A stretch of 33,715 nucleotides of DNA from positions 1-33,715 of the forward strand of contig DAIEQA010000213.1 of NCBI GenBank assembly GCA_027348115.1, read 5' to 3'. A program made the translations under genes and the position numbers. This DNA is from Fen-1258 sp027348115 (GTDB lineage: Bacteria > Bacteroidota > Ignavibacteria > Ignavibacteriales > Melioribacteraceae). A model generated the notes under the pieces. The model saw only the letters and a list, made by a program, of their open reading frames with translations. It did not search any database and was not told the DNA's origin. Below are positions 1-7,063 of this stretch, in pieces. The number at the start of each line of letters is the position of its first letter. Within the stretch, counting starts at the first letter, position 1.

Positions 1-1017
1 TGTTTCGTTATATGCGCTTGCATTCGGAAGATCGTAATTAGCGCCGAGCGCCTCGCCCGATCCCGTAGAACCAATGCCGCCGGTTACATATAATTTTTTA
101 CCAACTACATTACTCCATAATTTGTCAACGGCATTTTGATAAGCGCGGTCGCCTGTTATAGCCGCTATATCCGTCATGGCCGAGTACAGATACGCCGCAC
201 GAACCGCATGGCCAACAGCTTCATCCTGTTCCGTTACGGGTTTATGATCCTGCGCATATTCGCCCCAAGATTCTCTGCCCGAAAGTTCTTTGCCTCTTCC
301 GCGAATATCCAAAAAGAATTTCGCCAGGTTCAAATATCTTTCATCATTAGTAACTCTGTAAAGTTTTATCAGCCCTATTTCAACTTCTTCATGACCCGGA
401 GGAACTTTTAACGCGTTAGGGCCGAAATTCTTAAGTAGTAATCCCGCGCTTTTAATGGCTACATCCAGTAAAGTTTTTTTGCCTGTTGCCTGGTAATGCG
501 CAACCGCCGCCTCATATAAATGACCGAGAACATATAGCTCGTGACTCCACTGAAGATTTACCCAGCGCGCCGGTCCAATAGTCTGCTTCATTCTTGCCGA
601 AGCAGAATCCTCCCTCGGCGAATACAAATATCCGTCCGGTTCTTGTGCCTTTGAAATAATGAATATCAAACTGTCCAGTTCTTTGTCGAGCGCCGGATCG
701 GGATGCGAGATTAAGGAATAGCATGCGGCTTCAATAGATTTGTAAACATCGGAATCGTCAAATTGATATGCTGTGCAGTATTCCCCATGTTTAAGTCCCG
801 CGGCAATCATAAGATTATTTACCCTGCCGGTTGATTTGCATTCCTGCAGTACATGCGGAATTGTGGCCACACGGTTGGTCTCCGATCTGTTATACCAGAA
901 CCCATCGGTAAAATGAATTTTGGTTAATGGAACGGGTTGGATTGTATAATCTTTTTTTGTTTGAGCTGCTGTAATCGATACGAGAAGTGCGCAGAAAATT
1001 AATTTTGATATTTTCAT
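1..1017 (-). CDS. GH127 beta-L-arabinofuranosidase, N-terminal part (cut by window edge)
   Basis: Reading the minus strand from the ATG at 1017 gives 339 uninterrupted codons running off the left edge. The protein begins with a signal peptide (MKISKLIFCALLVSITAAQT), so it is exported. The N-terminal block around residues 30-70 (LTKIHFTDGFWYNRSETNR, then TIPHVLQECKSTGR) and the YVTGGIGSTGSGEALG and YDLPNASAYNET segments are typical of glycoside hydrolase family 127 (formerly DUF1680), which removes beta-L-arabinofuranosyl residues from plant glycans. Glu322 and Glu338 fall at the same numbers as the acid/base and a zinc-ligand Glu of the characterised HypBA1 enzyme. The family's zinc and nucleophile cysteines lie beyond the cut. 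Family members are about 600-800 residues, so roughly half is present. A GGAG eight bases before the ATG supports the start. Family assignment is strong; the exact sugar substrate is inferred. Confidence 0.88.
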   Translation of the reverse strand, partial: MKISKLIFCALLVSITAAQTKKDYTIQPVPLTKIHFTDGFWYNRSETNRVATIPHVLQECKSTGRVNNLMIAAGLKHGEYCTAYQFDDSDVYKSIEAACYSLISHPDPALDKELDSLIFIISKAQEPDGYLYSPREDSASARMKQTIGPARWVNLQWSHELYVLGHLYEAAVAHYQATGKKTLLDVAIKSAGLLLKNFGPNALKVPPGHEEVEIGLIKLYRVTNDERYLNLAKFFLDIRGRGKELSGRESWGEYAQDHKPVTEQDEAVGHAVRAAYLYSAMTDIAAITGDRAYQNAVDKLWSNVVGKKLYVTGGIGSTGSGEALGANYDLPNASAYNET

Positions 1018-1168
1018 CCTTCCGCTCCGGCAAGTCGTTTGGCTGATTATTTGCTTTACAAATTACGCAGATTTGAAATTGAATAGAAGCAATTTTTGTA
1101 CAAAGGATGATTCGATTTGGACTATTTGTGATGTTAATCCGGCATTTCCATGTGGACAGGTATATCGT

Positions 1169-1199
1169 CTAAGATAAAACGAATGGGCTAGGATAAAAC
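1169..1199. repeat. Short direct repeat upstream of the GH127 gene
   Basis: CTAAGATAAAAC (1169-1180) and CTAGGATAAAAC (1188-1199) differ at one base and are spaced 19 bases start to start. They lie in the gap between the GH127 start (1017) and the DUF488 stop (1222). Possible regulator half-sites or chance; no other support. Confidence 0.3.
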
Positions 1200-1221
1200 A
1201 AAGATTTTATGGAATCGAACC

Positions 1222-1593
1222 TCACAACTTCAACCTCTTTATTATATTGCTCATGTATTCTTTCAATATAACAACATGATTTATGGGACTTTCTTTACCC
1301 GCAAACAAGAGCGTTATTTTATTATTCTTTAATTTTTTGAAGAACGATTCGAGCAGTCCTTTATTTTCATCCAGCTCATGTTGGTAACGCATCCTAAATT
1401 CTTCGAACTTTTCTTCTTCATGGTTGTACCATTTTCTCAATCCGGTTGAAGGCGTAATTTCTTTGAACCAAAGATCGACACGGGCTTTCTCCTTTGATAT
1501 ACCGCGTGGCCATAGTCTATCCACAAGAATTCTATACCCGTCTTTTTTCGAATACGGTTCATAAATTCTTTTTGCTTCTATTTGAATTGCCAT
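1222..1593 (-). CDS. DUF488 (YeaO-like) family protein
   Basis: A 123-residue soluble protein. The VDRLWPRGI block near residues 24-32, the LWFKEITPSTGLRKWYNH stretch at about 41-58, and the EFRMRYQHEL region match the small DUF488 proteins related to E. coli YeaO, which are typically about 115-120 residues, so the gene looks full length. The biochemical role of this family is not established. An AGAGAGGAAG ribosome site sits just before the ATG at 1593. The gene is downstream of, and on the same strand as, the Cdd1-like gene, with a 76-base gap, so co-transcription is possible but not shown. Confidence 0.85.
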   Translation of the reverse strand: MAIQIEAKRIYEPYSKKDGYRILVDRLWPRGISKEKARVDLWFKEITPSTGLRKWYNHEEEKFEEFRMRYQHELDENKGLLESFFKKLKNNKITLLFAGKESPINHVVILKEYMSNIIKRLKL

Positions 1594-1669
1594 CCGCTTC
1601 CTCTCTATCTTATATCGACATTACCAGACCTACGTAAAAAAAATTTTCAACGATCTTTAACGCCGTAGT

Positions 1670-1942
1670 CTATTTTTTATCTTTCCAATTCCACCATTTA
1701 AGTTTTTCTTTATCACGCTGCTTTTCGCTTGTTTCGGCATAATAAACCGCACATCTAAACACATACAATAAACAGCGGTCTTGAACAACGCCGGCCACCT
1801 TATTCGATTTCTCGTAAAGCTTCTCGGGGTTTTGTCCTTTTAAATCCGATACTTTTCTGATCCCTATATCAAAAAGATTTTGAGAAATTGATTTTCCAAC
1901 GCCGGGAATTGATGTAAGCGGTTCAACAATTTGCGTGTTCAT
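1670..1942 (-). CDS. Cdd1-like ('pathogenicity locus') helix-hairpin-helix protein
   Basis: A 90-residue protein. Residues 12-29 (IPGVGKSISQNLFDIGI) form a helix-hairpin-helix motif of the sort that binds the DNA or RNA backbone without sequence specificity. The segments DLKGQNPEKLY, DRCLLYVFRCAVYYAE and LKWWNWKD match the Pfam family named 'Pathogenicity locus' (Cdd1), widespread small proteins of unknown function; despite the name there is no reason to link this one with virulence. Two conserved cysteines (in DRC and FRC) could bind metal, but that is speculation. Full length for the family. A rho-independent terminator of the preceding gene at 2034-2064 separates it from upstream transcription, so it probably has its own promoter in 1943-2030. 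Confidence 0.85.
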   Translation of the reverse strand: MNTQIVEPLTSIPGVGKSISQNLFDIGIRKVSDLKGQNPEKLYEKSNKVAGVVQDRCLLYVFRCAVYYAETSEKQRDKEKLKWWNWKDKK

Positions 1943-2033
1943 AGATACTCTTAGGCTTTTAATTGGAGGAATAATACATCTTTAAAAAACAAAATCAGTG
2001 TTAAATATTCAATCGAAAAGAAATTTTAAAATT

Positions 2034-2064
2034 AAAAAGCCACGAGCTGTACGCCCGTGGCTTT
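2034..2064 (-). terminator. Rho-independent terminator of the lipoprotein gene
   Basis: A 9-bp perfect stem (2036-2044 with 2056-2064) around an 11-base loop is followed on the minus strand by TTTTT and an AT-rich tract. It lies 41 bases after the lipoprotein stop codon. Confidence 0.85.
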
Positions 2065-2105
2065 GTCACTTAAAAACATTCCTCTTTTCCCAAACTTAAT
2101 CCGGC

Positions 2106-2744
2106 TTACATTTGTTTCGGCTCTTGTCCGGGCGGAATTATTCCGTTCTTTGTAAGCTTAGGAATTACAAGTTTTACAATGTCGTTGCGAACATCTTTAA
2201 ACGAAGTTGGATTATACGTTTCGGTTACAACGGAAAAAATCATGTTGCCGTCTTCGCTCGGTTCCCAAACGCTGGTTTCAAACTCGACTGTTCTTTCGTG
2301 GGCAATGTAGCCGCCGTCCCACATTGAGCCATACATCCAGCCGTATCTTCTATAGAACGGCCAGCCGAATCCGTAATAACCTGGGACAAAATACCTTCGG
2401 TTTTGTTCGCTGACTTTCTGAATCAAAATTAAACCGTCGTATTTGTCCTTAAGCATGTTTGGAATATCTTTTTCTTGCGGAACTTCGTTTGGATAATAAC
2501 GATATGACGGCACCGCGTTGACGCCTCTATCTTTCAGCACCTGGACAAAAGCGTCTTCCCAAATACGCCGAGCCGTTTTGTTCTTCCAAACGCTTAATAC
2601 GAGCACATTTTTCATCGGGCCGGAATGATATTCCGGGTCATGCCATTCGGTTGTAATTTGCGACGATTCGCAGCCGCTGAGCAACAGCGTACCTCCCAAT
2701 ATCAAAATAGGAAAAAGCATTAATGATTTAATTCGCTTTTTCAT
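2106..2744 (-). CDS. Lipoprotein of unknown function
   Basis: The protein is 212 residues from the ATG at 2744. A longer reading from 2765 is possible but would place the strong AAGGAGG ribosome site inside the gene; that site is six bases before the 2744 ATG, so 2744 is the likely start. The N-terminus is a lipoprotein signal, with a lipobox LLLSGC giving an acylated Cys. The mature part begins with SSQITTEWHDPEY, then a segment that looks like an alpha/beta fold (KNVLVLSVWKNKTARRIWED), a Tyr/Gly/Trp-rich stretch around FVPGYYGFGWPFYRRYGWMY, and a C-terminal beta-rich region. It recalls small Bacteroidota lipoproteins near the DUF4136 group, but I cannot place it in a named family. Probably attached to the inner leaflet of the outer membrane, by inference from the lipobox. 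Confidence 0.8.
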   Translation of the reverse strand: MKKRIKSLMLFPILILGGTLLLSGCESSQITTEWHDPEYHSGPMKNVLVLSVWKNKTARRIWEDAFVQVLKDRGVNAVPSYRYYPNEVPQEKDIPNMLKDKYDGLILIQKVSEQNRRYFVPGYYGFGWPFYRRYGWMYGSMWDGGYIAHERTVEFETSVWEPSEDGNMIFSVVTETYNPTSFKDVRNDIVKLVIPKLTKNGIIPPGQEPKQM

Positions 2745-2750
2745 TTCAAA

Positions 2751-2757
2751 CCTCCTT
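2751..2757 (-). promoter_or_regulatory. Ribosome binding site that fixes the lipoprotein start
   Basis: AAGGAGG on the minus strand, six bases ahead of the ATG at 2744. The alternative upstream start at 2765 would put this site inside the coding region. Confidence 0.85.
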
Positions 2758-2859
2758 ACTTTCATCTACACATTTTGACATACGCAATATCATTCCGGTT
2801 TATCATTTTTTCAATGGTAAAATTTTTTACACATCGGTTAAGCTGGAATATGTAATATA

Positions 2860-2883
2860 GCGGACCGGTTGAATCCGATCCGC
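2860..2883 (-). terminator. Hairpin after proC, possible end of the thr operon
   Basis: Nine-bp stem (2860-2868 with 2875-2883, one G-U type pair) around a six-base loop, 15 bases after the proC stop. There is no clear T-run, so this may be a weak or factor-assisted terminator. Confidence 0.5.
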
Positions 2884-2898
2884 ACAGGTATTTATAAA

Positions 2899-3720
2899 TT
2901 AGTCTTCTTTGGGAGAATAGAGAACGGCTGCTTTCTCAGCGGATGTTATTATGCCCTTGATCATTGCAGAAGAGAAACCGCTGTGCTCCATTTGGTTTAA
3001 GCCGCTTATTGTACAACCGCGCGGTGTGGTAACTTTATCAACCTCGTTTTCGGGATGGTTACCCATGCTAATCAGTAGAGATGCGGCTCCTTTGGCAGTT
3101 TGAGCCGCCATTAACAAAGCGTCCTCGGCATGAAAGCCGATTTCGATTCCGCCTTGAGATGCCGCACGAACTGCTCTTAAAAAGAAAGCGATGCCGCAGG
3201 CGCACAGGGCTGTTGCCGGAACCATTAAGGATTCTTCAATCACCAAAGATTTGCCGAGCGCATCAAAAATTTTCTTGGCTATCTCAAGCTTATCGTGATC
3301 TTGCGGATCGGCGGAGATGCAAGTCATCGATTCCTGAATAGCAATTGCAGTATTCGGCATTACACGCAAGACAGGAACATCATCGCCGAGCCGTTTTCTA
3401 ATTTGATTTATAGTTGCGCCGGATACAATTGAAATTACGGTATGCCTTTTGGGATCAACTGCGCTTTTGATTTCCGCAAGCAGTTCGTTAAGCTGTTGGG
3501 GGGTAACAGCAATGATTACGATCTCGGTTTCTTTTACGGCTTGTGCGTTGCCGGGCGCGGTTTGAAATCCCTTGTCTAAAAAAGTTTTAAGCAATTCCTG
3601 GTTGCGGCGGGTTATTATAATTTCGGGAGATTTATATAACCCGGAATTGATCAAACCAAGCGCAATGGCCGAACCAATATTCCCTCCTCCCAGTATAGAT
3701 ATTTTTGTCTTTGTACTCAT
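2899..3720 (-). CDS. proC: Pyrroline-5-carboxylate reductase
   Basis: Catalyses the last step of proline synthesis, NAD(P)H-dependent reduction of 1-pyrroline-5-carboxylate, in the cytoplasm. The 273-residue length is normal. A Rossmann dinucleotide motif, GGGNIGSAIA, is at residues 11-20, and RVMPNTA lies mid-protein. The C-terminal dimerisation domain carries VTTPRGCTISGLNQME and the family signature around SAMIKGIITSAEKA. The gene begins 39 bases after the thrC stop on the same strand, so it appears to be the last gene of the thr operon. Its metabolic link to that operon is not direct, since proline comes from glutamate. A hairpin at 2860-2883 follows it. Confidence 0.96.
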   Translation of the reverse strand: MSTKTKISILGGGNIGSAIALGLINSGLYKSPEIIITRRNQELLKTFLDKGFQTAPGNAQAVKETEIVIIAVTPQQLNELLAEIKSAVDPKRHTVISIVSGATINQIRKRLGDDVPVLRVMPNTAIAIQESMTCISADPQDHDKLEIAKKIFDALGKSLVIEESLMVPATALCACGIAFFLRAVRAASQGGIEIGFHAEDALLMAAQTAKGAASLLISMGNHPENEVDKVTTPRGCTISGLNQMEHSGFSSAMIKGIITSAEKAAVLYSPKED

Positions 3721-3759
3721 TTTGCTCTCTCTGTTTTATTCATAAACCTTTTTTTTAAT

Positions 3760-5064
3760 TCAACCATTCATTAGAAAACTTTTCAATGTGTCAAATCGGT
3801 TATCAAGCTTGATTGCTTTCTTTTCTTTATCCAGACAAACGGCAAGCCGCGCCGGTATTTCAATTTCTTTACCTATCATTTCTTCCACAACATCTTTAAA
3901 TTTTGCCGGGTGAGCGGTTTCAACAATAATTCCGTTCACATTTTTAAGATTATTTCGACGCACATAATTTATGTAAGCGTTATATCCTACCGCGCCGTGC
4001 GGCTCGATAACATAATTGTACTTTTCAAAAACTTCCGCGATTGCAAGCTTAGTCTGTTCGTCGTTGTAACTGGTTGAATTAATATCCCTCCGAATTGAGT
4101 CGATATCACGATCGTATAATTCAATTATCCTTTCGAGATTGCTCGGGTTTCCCACATCCATCGCATTGGAAAGAGTCAACACGGATTTGCGCGGATTAAA
4201 TTTTGCCGTGTTCATGTATTCCGTAAATACATCATTTCGGTTCGTAGCGCCTATTAATTTTGCGAAAGGCATACCCATCATCTTTGCGAATAGAGCCGCC
4301 GTAATGTTGCCAAGATTTCCCGACGGGACCGAAATTATTATAGGCAAAGATTTGTCTTTTATCTGCCTGAAAGCATTAACATAATAAAACGACTGAGGTA
4401 TCAAGCGGGCGATGTTAATCGAATTTGCCGAACTCAAATTTAATTTTTCGTTTAGGTCCTTATCCACAAACGCGTCTTTAACAAGTCTCTGGCAGTCGTC
4501 GAACGTTCCGTTGATTTCGAGCGCGGTTATGTTTTTATCGAGAGTGGTTAATTGCTTCTCCTGAATTTCGCTTACCTTGCCGCTCGGGTATAACAAGTAG
4601 ACATTTATTCCTTCAACATTGTAAAATCCGTACGCAACTGCGCTGCCGGTATCGCCGGATGTAGCGACAAGTATATTAAGCTGCTTGCTGCTTCCTTTAA
4701 CAAAATGGCCCATGGTCTTAGCCATAAACCTTGCGCCGAAATCTTTAAATGCAAGCGTAGGTCCGTGGAATAATTCCAAAGCAGATAGTTCTTCGGATAG
4801 TTTTACAAGCGGCGCGGGAAAATTAATCGCTTCGTTTATGATGACGTGTAAATCTGCGAGATTAATTTCTCCCTCAACAAACCGTTTGGCTATTTCGAAA
4901 CCGATTTCTTCAAACGATAATTTTTCTAATTCGCCGATGAACGACTGCGGCAACGCGGGAATTTCCGCCGGCATAAACAAGCCGCCGTCTTTGGAAAGAC
5001 CATCCATCACCGCGGTTCTGAAATCAACAATATAATTTTTATTTCTTGTGCTGTAATATTTCAT
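3760..5064 (-). CDS. thrC: Threonine synthase
   Basis: PLP-dependent conversion of O-phosphohomoserine to threonine. At 434 residues it is close to the E. coli enzyme (428). The N-terminal MKYYSTRNKN...DGLSKDGGLFMP region is the usual start of the ThrC family, and the PLP lysine is Lys107 in HGPTLAFKDFGARF, the same number as in E. coli. The phosphate-binding segment VATSGDTGSAVAYGF and the SANSINIARLIPQ block follow. This is the bacterial/fungal-type class, not the plant-type S-adenosylmethionine-activated class. Its ATG follows the thrB stop codon with no intervening base, which implies translational coupling. Neighbours supply every earlier step from aspartate. Confidence 0.97.
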   Translation of the reverse strand: MKYYSTRNKNYIVDFRTAVMDGLSKDGGLFMPAEIPALPQSFIGELEKLSFEEIGFEIAKRFVEGEINLADLHVIINEAINFPAPLVKLSEELSALELFHGPTLAFKDFGARFMAKTMGHFVKGSSKQLNILVATSGDTGSAVAYGFYNVEGINVYLLYPSGKVSEIQEKQLTTLDKNITALEINGTFDDCQRLVKDAFVDKDLNEKLNLSSANSINIARLIPQSFYYVNAFRQIKDKSLPIIISVPSGNLGNITAALFAKMMGMPFAKLIGATNRNDVFTEYMNTAKFNPRKSVLTLSNAMDVGNPSNLERIIELYDRDIDSIRRDINSTSYNDEQTKLAIAEVFEKYNYVIEPHGAVGYNAYINYVRRNNLKNVNGIIVETAHPAKFKDVVEEMIGKEIEIPARLAVCLDKEKKAIKLDNRFDTLKSFLMNG

Positions 5065-6000
5065 TTATCCCATCACCCTTGGTCCTACGGTATTTATAGG
5101 GGAAACATGAACAACGTTTTTCTTGACGTACTTCGATGAAACTTTTTTCATCGCGTCGCCGATTTTTACTGCGTCGTCCATAGAAGTGCTGAAGGCAAAT
5201 ATTGCCGGACCGGAACCGGAGATGCTGCAGCCAATCGAACCGGCGTTCAATGCCGCTTCTTTGATTTCATAGAAACCGGGAATTAAAGTAGCTCGTGCGG
5301 GCTCGGCAATCAGATCGTTTAAAGAACGTTTGATGAGCTCATAATCGCTTTTTAATAAAGCCGCGATTAAACCCGCAGCGTTGCCGGTTTGAGTAATCAC
5401 ATCTTTAAGCGGAAGTTGCTTGCGAATCAACTTCCTTGCCTCGGCAGTTTTAATTTCAAACTGCGGATGCAGAATAGTGCAGAACAATTTTTTAGGAGAA
5501 GAGAGGTGAACTAAATCCGGCGGATTGTAACCGCGGATTAAGACAAATCCTCCGTAAAGGCACGGCCCAACATTATCCGCGTGAATACATCCCGAAGCTA
5601 CTTCTTCTCCAAGAAGAGCAAACTCAAGCAGTCCGTCTTTTGTAAACGGCCGGCCGAGCAATTCGTTAAGTGCAAACGGGGCTGCTACGGCGCTGGCGGC
5701 GCTTGAGCCGAGCCCGCTTCCAGAGATCATTTTCTTTTTGATCTCAAGTTCAACACCGATGTTTGTTCCCAACTTGGAAATCATGTGAGTTAATGCAACA
5801 GTTGCGGTATTCTTTTTTATGTCGAACGGCAATCCGTTTTTGTCTCCGGAAATTTTTTTGATTCTGATTCCGGGTTTGTCGGTTAAACTAACCGTCATTT
5901 CTTCAACGGCAGTGTTGATTGCAAATCCCATTATGTCGAAACCGGGACCGACGTTTGAAACGGTAGCCGGCGCGGATACTGTAATGCTTTTAGATTTCAT
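5065..6000 (-). CDS. thrB: Homoserine kinase
   Basis: GHMP-family kinase that phosphorylates homoserine with ATP to give the ThrC substrate. It is 311 residues, against about 310 in E. coli. The ATP-binding loop SGSGLGSSAASAVA is at about residues 93-106, the N-terminal SAPATVSNVGPGFD block at 9-22 is the usual substrate/nucleotide region, and the C-terminal GSIGCSISGSGPAIFAF segment is the third GHMP motif. Its ATG overlaps the asd stop codon in an ATGA (four shared bases), and thrC starts immediately after its own stop. Position and coupling leave little doubt about function. Confidence 0.97.
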   Translation of the reverse strand: MKSKSITVSAPATVSNVGPGFDIMGFAINTAVEEMTVSLTDKPGIRIKKISGDKNGLPFDIKKNTATVALTHMISKLGTNIGVELEIKKKMISGSGLGSSAASAVAAPFALNELLGRPFTKDGLLEFALLGEEVASGCIHADNVGPCLYGGFVLIRGYNPPDLVHLSSPKKLFCTILHPQFEIKTAEARKLIRKQLPLKDVITQTGNAAGLIAALLKSDYELIKRSLNDLIAEPARATLIPGFYEIKEAALNAGSIGCSISGSGPAIFAFSTSMDDAVKIGDAMKKVSSKYVKKNVVHVSPINTVGPRVMG

Positions 6001-7058
6001 AAATATTTGTCCAGGTAACCTTTAGCTTTCATCAATTCTGCAATCAGGATAGTTCCTCCGGCAGCGCCTCTAATAGTGTTGTGAGATAGTACTACAAATT
6101 TATAGTCGAACAAAGTGTCCGCACGCAATCTTCCTATAGAAGCGGACATTCCGTTGCCGAGATTGCGATGCATCTTCGGCTGCGGATATTTATCACCTTC
6201 GAGATAAACTGTCGGCTTCTCCGGAGCGTATGGAAGATTTAATTTCTGCGGCTCGGCGGAAAATTTATTCCACGCATTTATCAATTCTTCATTCGAGACT
6301 TTCTTTTGCAAATTAAGCTGGACACATTCGGTATGTCCGTCTATAACGGCTACGCGGTTGCATTGGGCGCTTATGTTGATCTTTGCGAAGTCGACCTTAA
6401 AATCTTTGTTAAGCTTTCCTAAAATTTTTGCCGGTTCGCTTTCCATTTTGGCCTCTTCACCGCCGATAAATGGAATTACGTTATCAAGAATATCCATGCT
6501 TGGAACGCCGGGGTAGCCGCCGCCGGAAACTGCCTGCATCGTAACAACATTAAGCGCCGTGATTCCAAATTTTTCATGAATCGGTTTGAGAGCAAGAACC
6601 AATCCTATTGTTGAACAGTTGGGATTTGTAACAATAACGCCCTCACCGAATTTTTGATGCTTGATCATTTCGAGATGGTCAGTGTTAACTTCCGGCACCA
6701 TTAAAGGAACGTGTTCGTCCATACGATGATTTTTTGCGTTTGAGATTACCGCATAACCCGCCCTTGCAAAATTTTCTTCAATCTCTCCCGCCACGGAAGC
6801 GTCGAGCGCGGAAAAAGTGATTTTAGATTCAAGGTTAGGTTCACATTTCAAAATTATTTTATCGCCGATATCTTTTCGAAGCGGCGTTTGCATAGCCCAG
6901 TTGACCGCTTCCGAGTACTTCTTTCCGGCGGATCGATCCGACGCCGCAAGTTCGTTTATCTCAAACCACGGATGATCCGAAAGCAACTCTATAAACCTTT
7001 GCCCCACGCTGCCTGTGGCGCCAAGAATTGCAACCTTGATTTTTTTACTGTCGCTCAT
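5997..7058 (-). CDS. asd: Aspartate-semialdehyde dehydrogenase
   Basis: NADPH-dependent reduction of aspartyl phosphate to aspartate semialdehyde, the branch point to threonine, methionine and lysine/diaminopimelate. The 353-residue protein has a Rossmann motif ILGATGSVGQRF at 11-22, the catalytic Cys148 in TNPNCSTIGL, and His242 in IDGHTECVQ. The sequence (for example LAASDRSAGKKYSEAVNW and VVTMQAVSGGGYPG) belongs to the archaeal/fungal-like ASADH subclass rather than the E. coli-like one; this subclass call is from memory of the motifs. It follows thrA by five bases and overlaps thrB by four, so it is tightly coupled in the operon. Confidence 0.96.
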   Translation of the reverse strand: MSDSKKIKVAILGATGSVGQRFIELLSDHPWFEINELAASDRSAGKKYSEAVNWAMQTPLRKDIGDKIILKCEPNLESKITFSALDASVAGEIEENFARAGYAVISNAKNHRMDEHVPLMVPEVNTDHLEMIKHQKFGEGVIVTNPNCSTIGLVLALKPIHEKFGITALNVVTMQAVSGGGYPGVPSMDILDNVIPFIGGEEAKMESEPAKILGKLNKDFKVDFAKINISAQCNRVAVIDGHTECVQLNLQKKVSNEELINAWNKFSAEPQKLNLPYAPEKPTVYLEGDKYPQPKMHRNLGNGMSASIGRLRADTLFDYKFVVLSHNTIRGAAGGTILIAELMKAKGYLDKYL

Positions 7059-7063
7059 TTTTC

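Noticed and set aside
136..411. A 91-codon plus-strand open frame
   Set aside because: Antisense shadow of the GH127 gene, with arginine/phenylalanine-rich composition typical of antisense reading.
512..724. A 70-codon minus-strand open frame
   Set aside because: It lies in another frame inside the GH127 coding region and has no family resemblance.
5819..6025. Plus-strand small frames inside the thr operon (also at 4139-4384, 4685-5035, 8307-8699)
   Set aside because: All are antisense shadows of well-supported thr genes without ribosome sites or recognisable domains.
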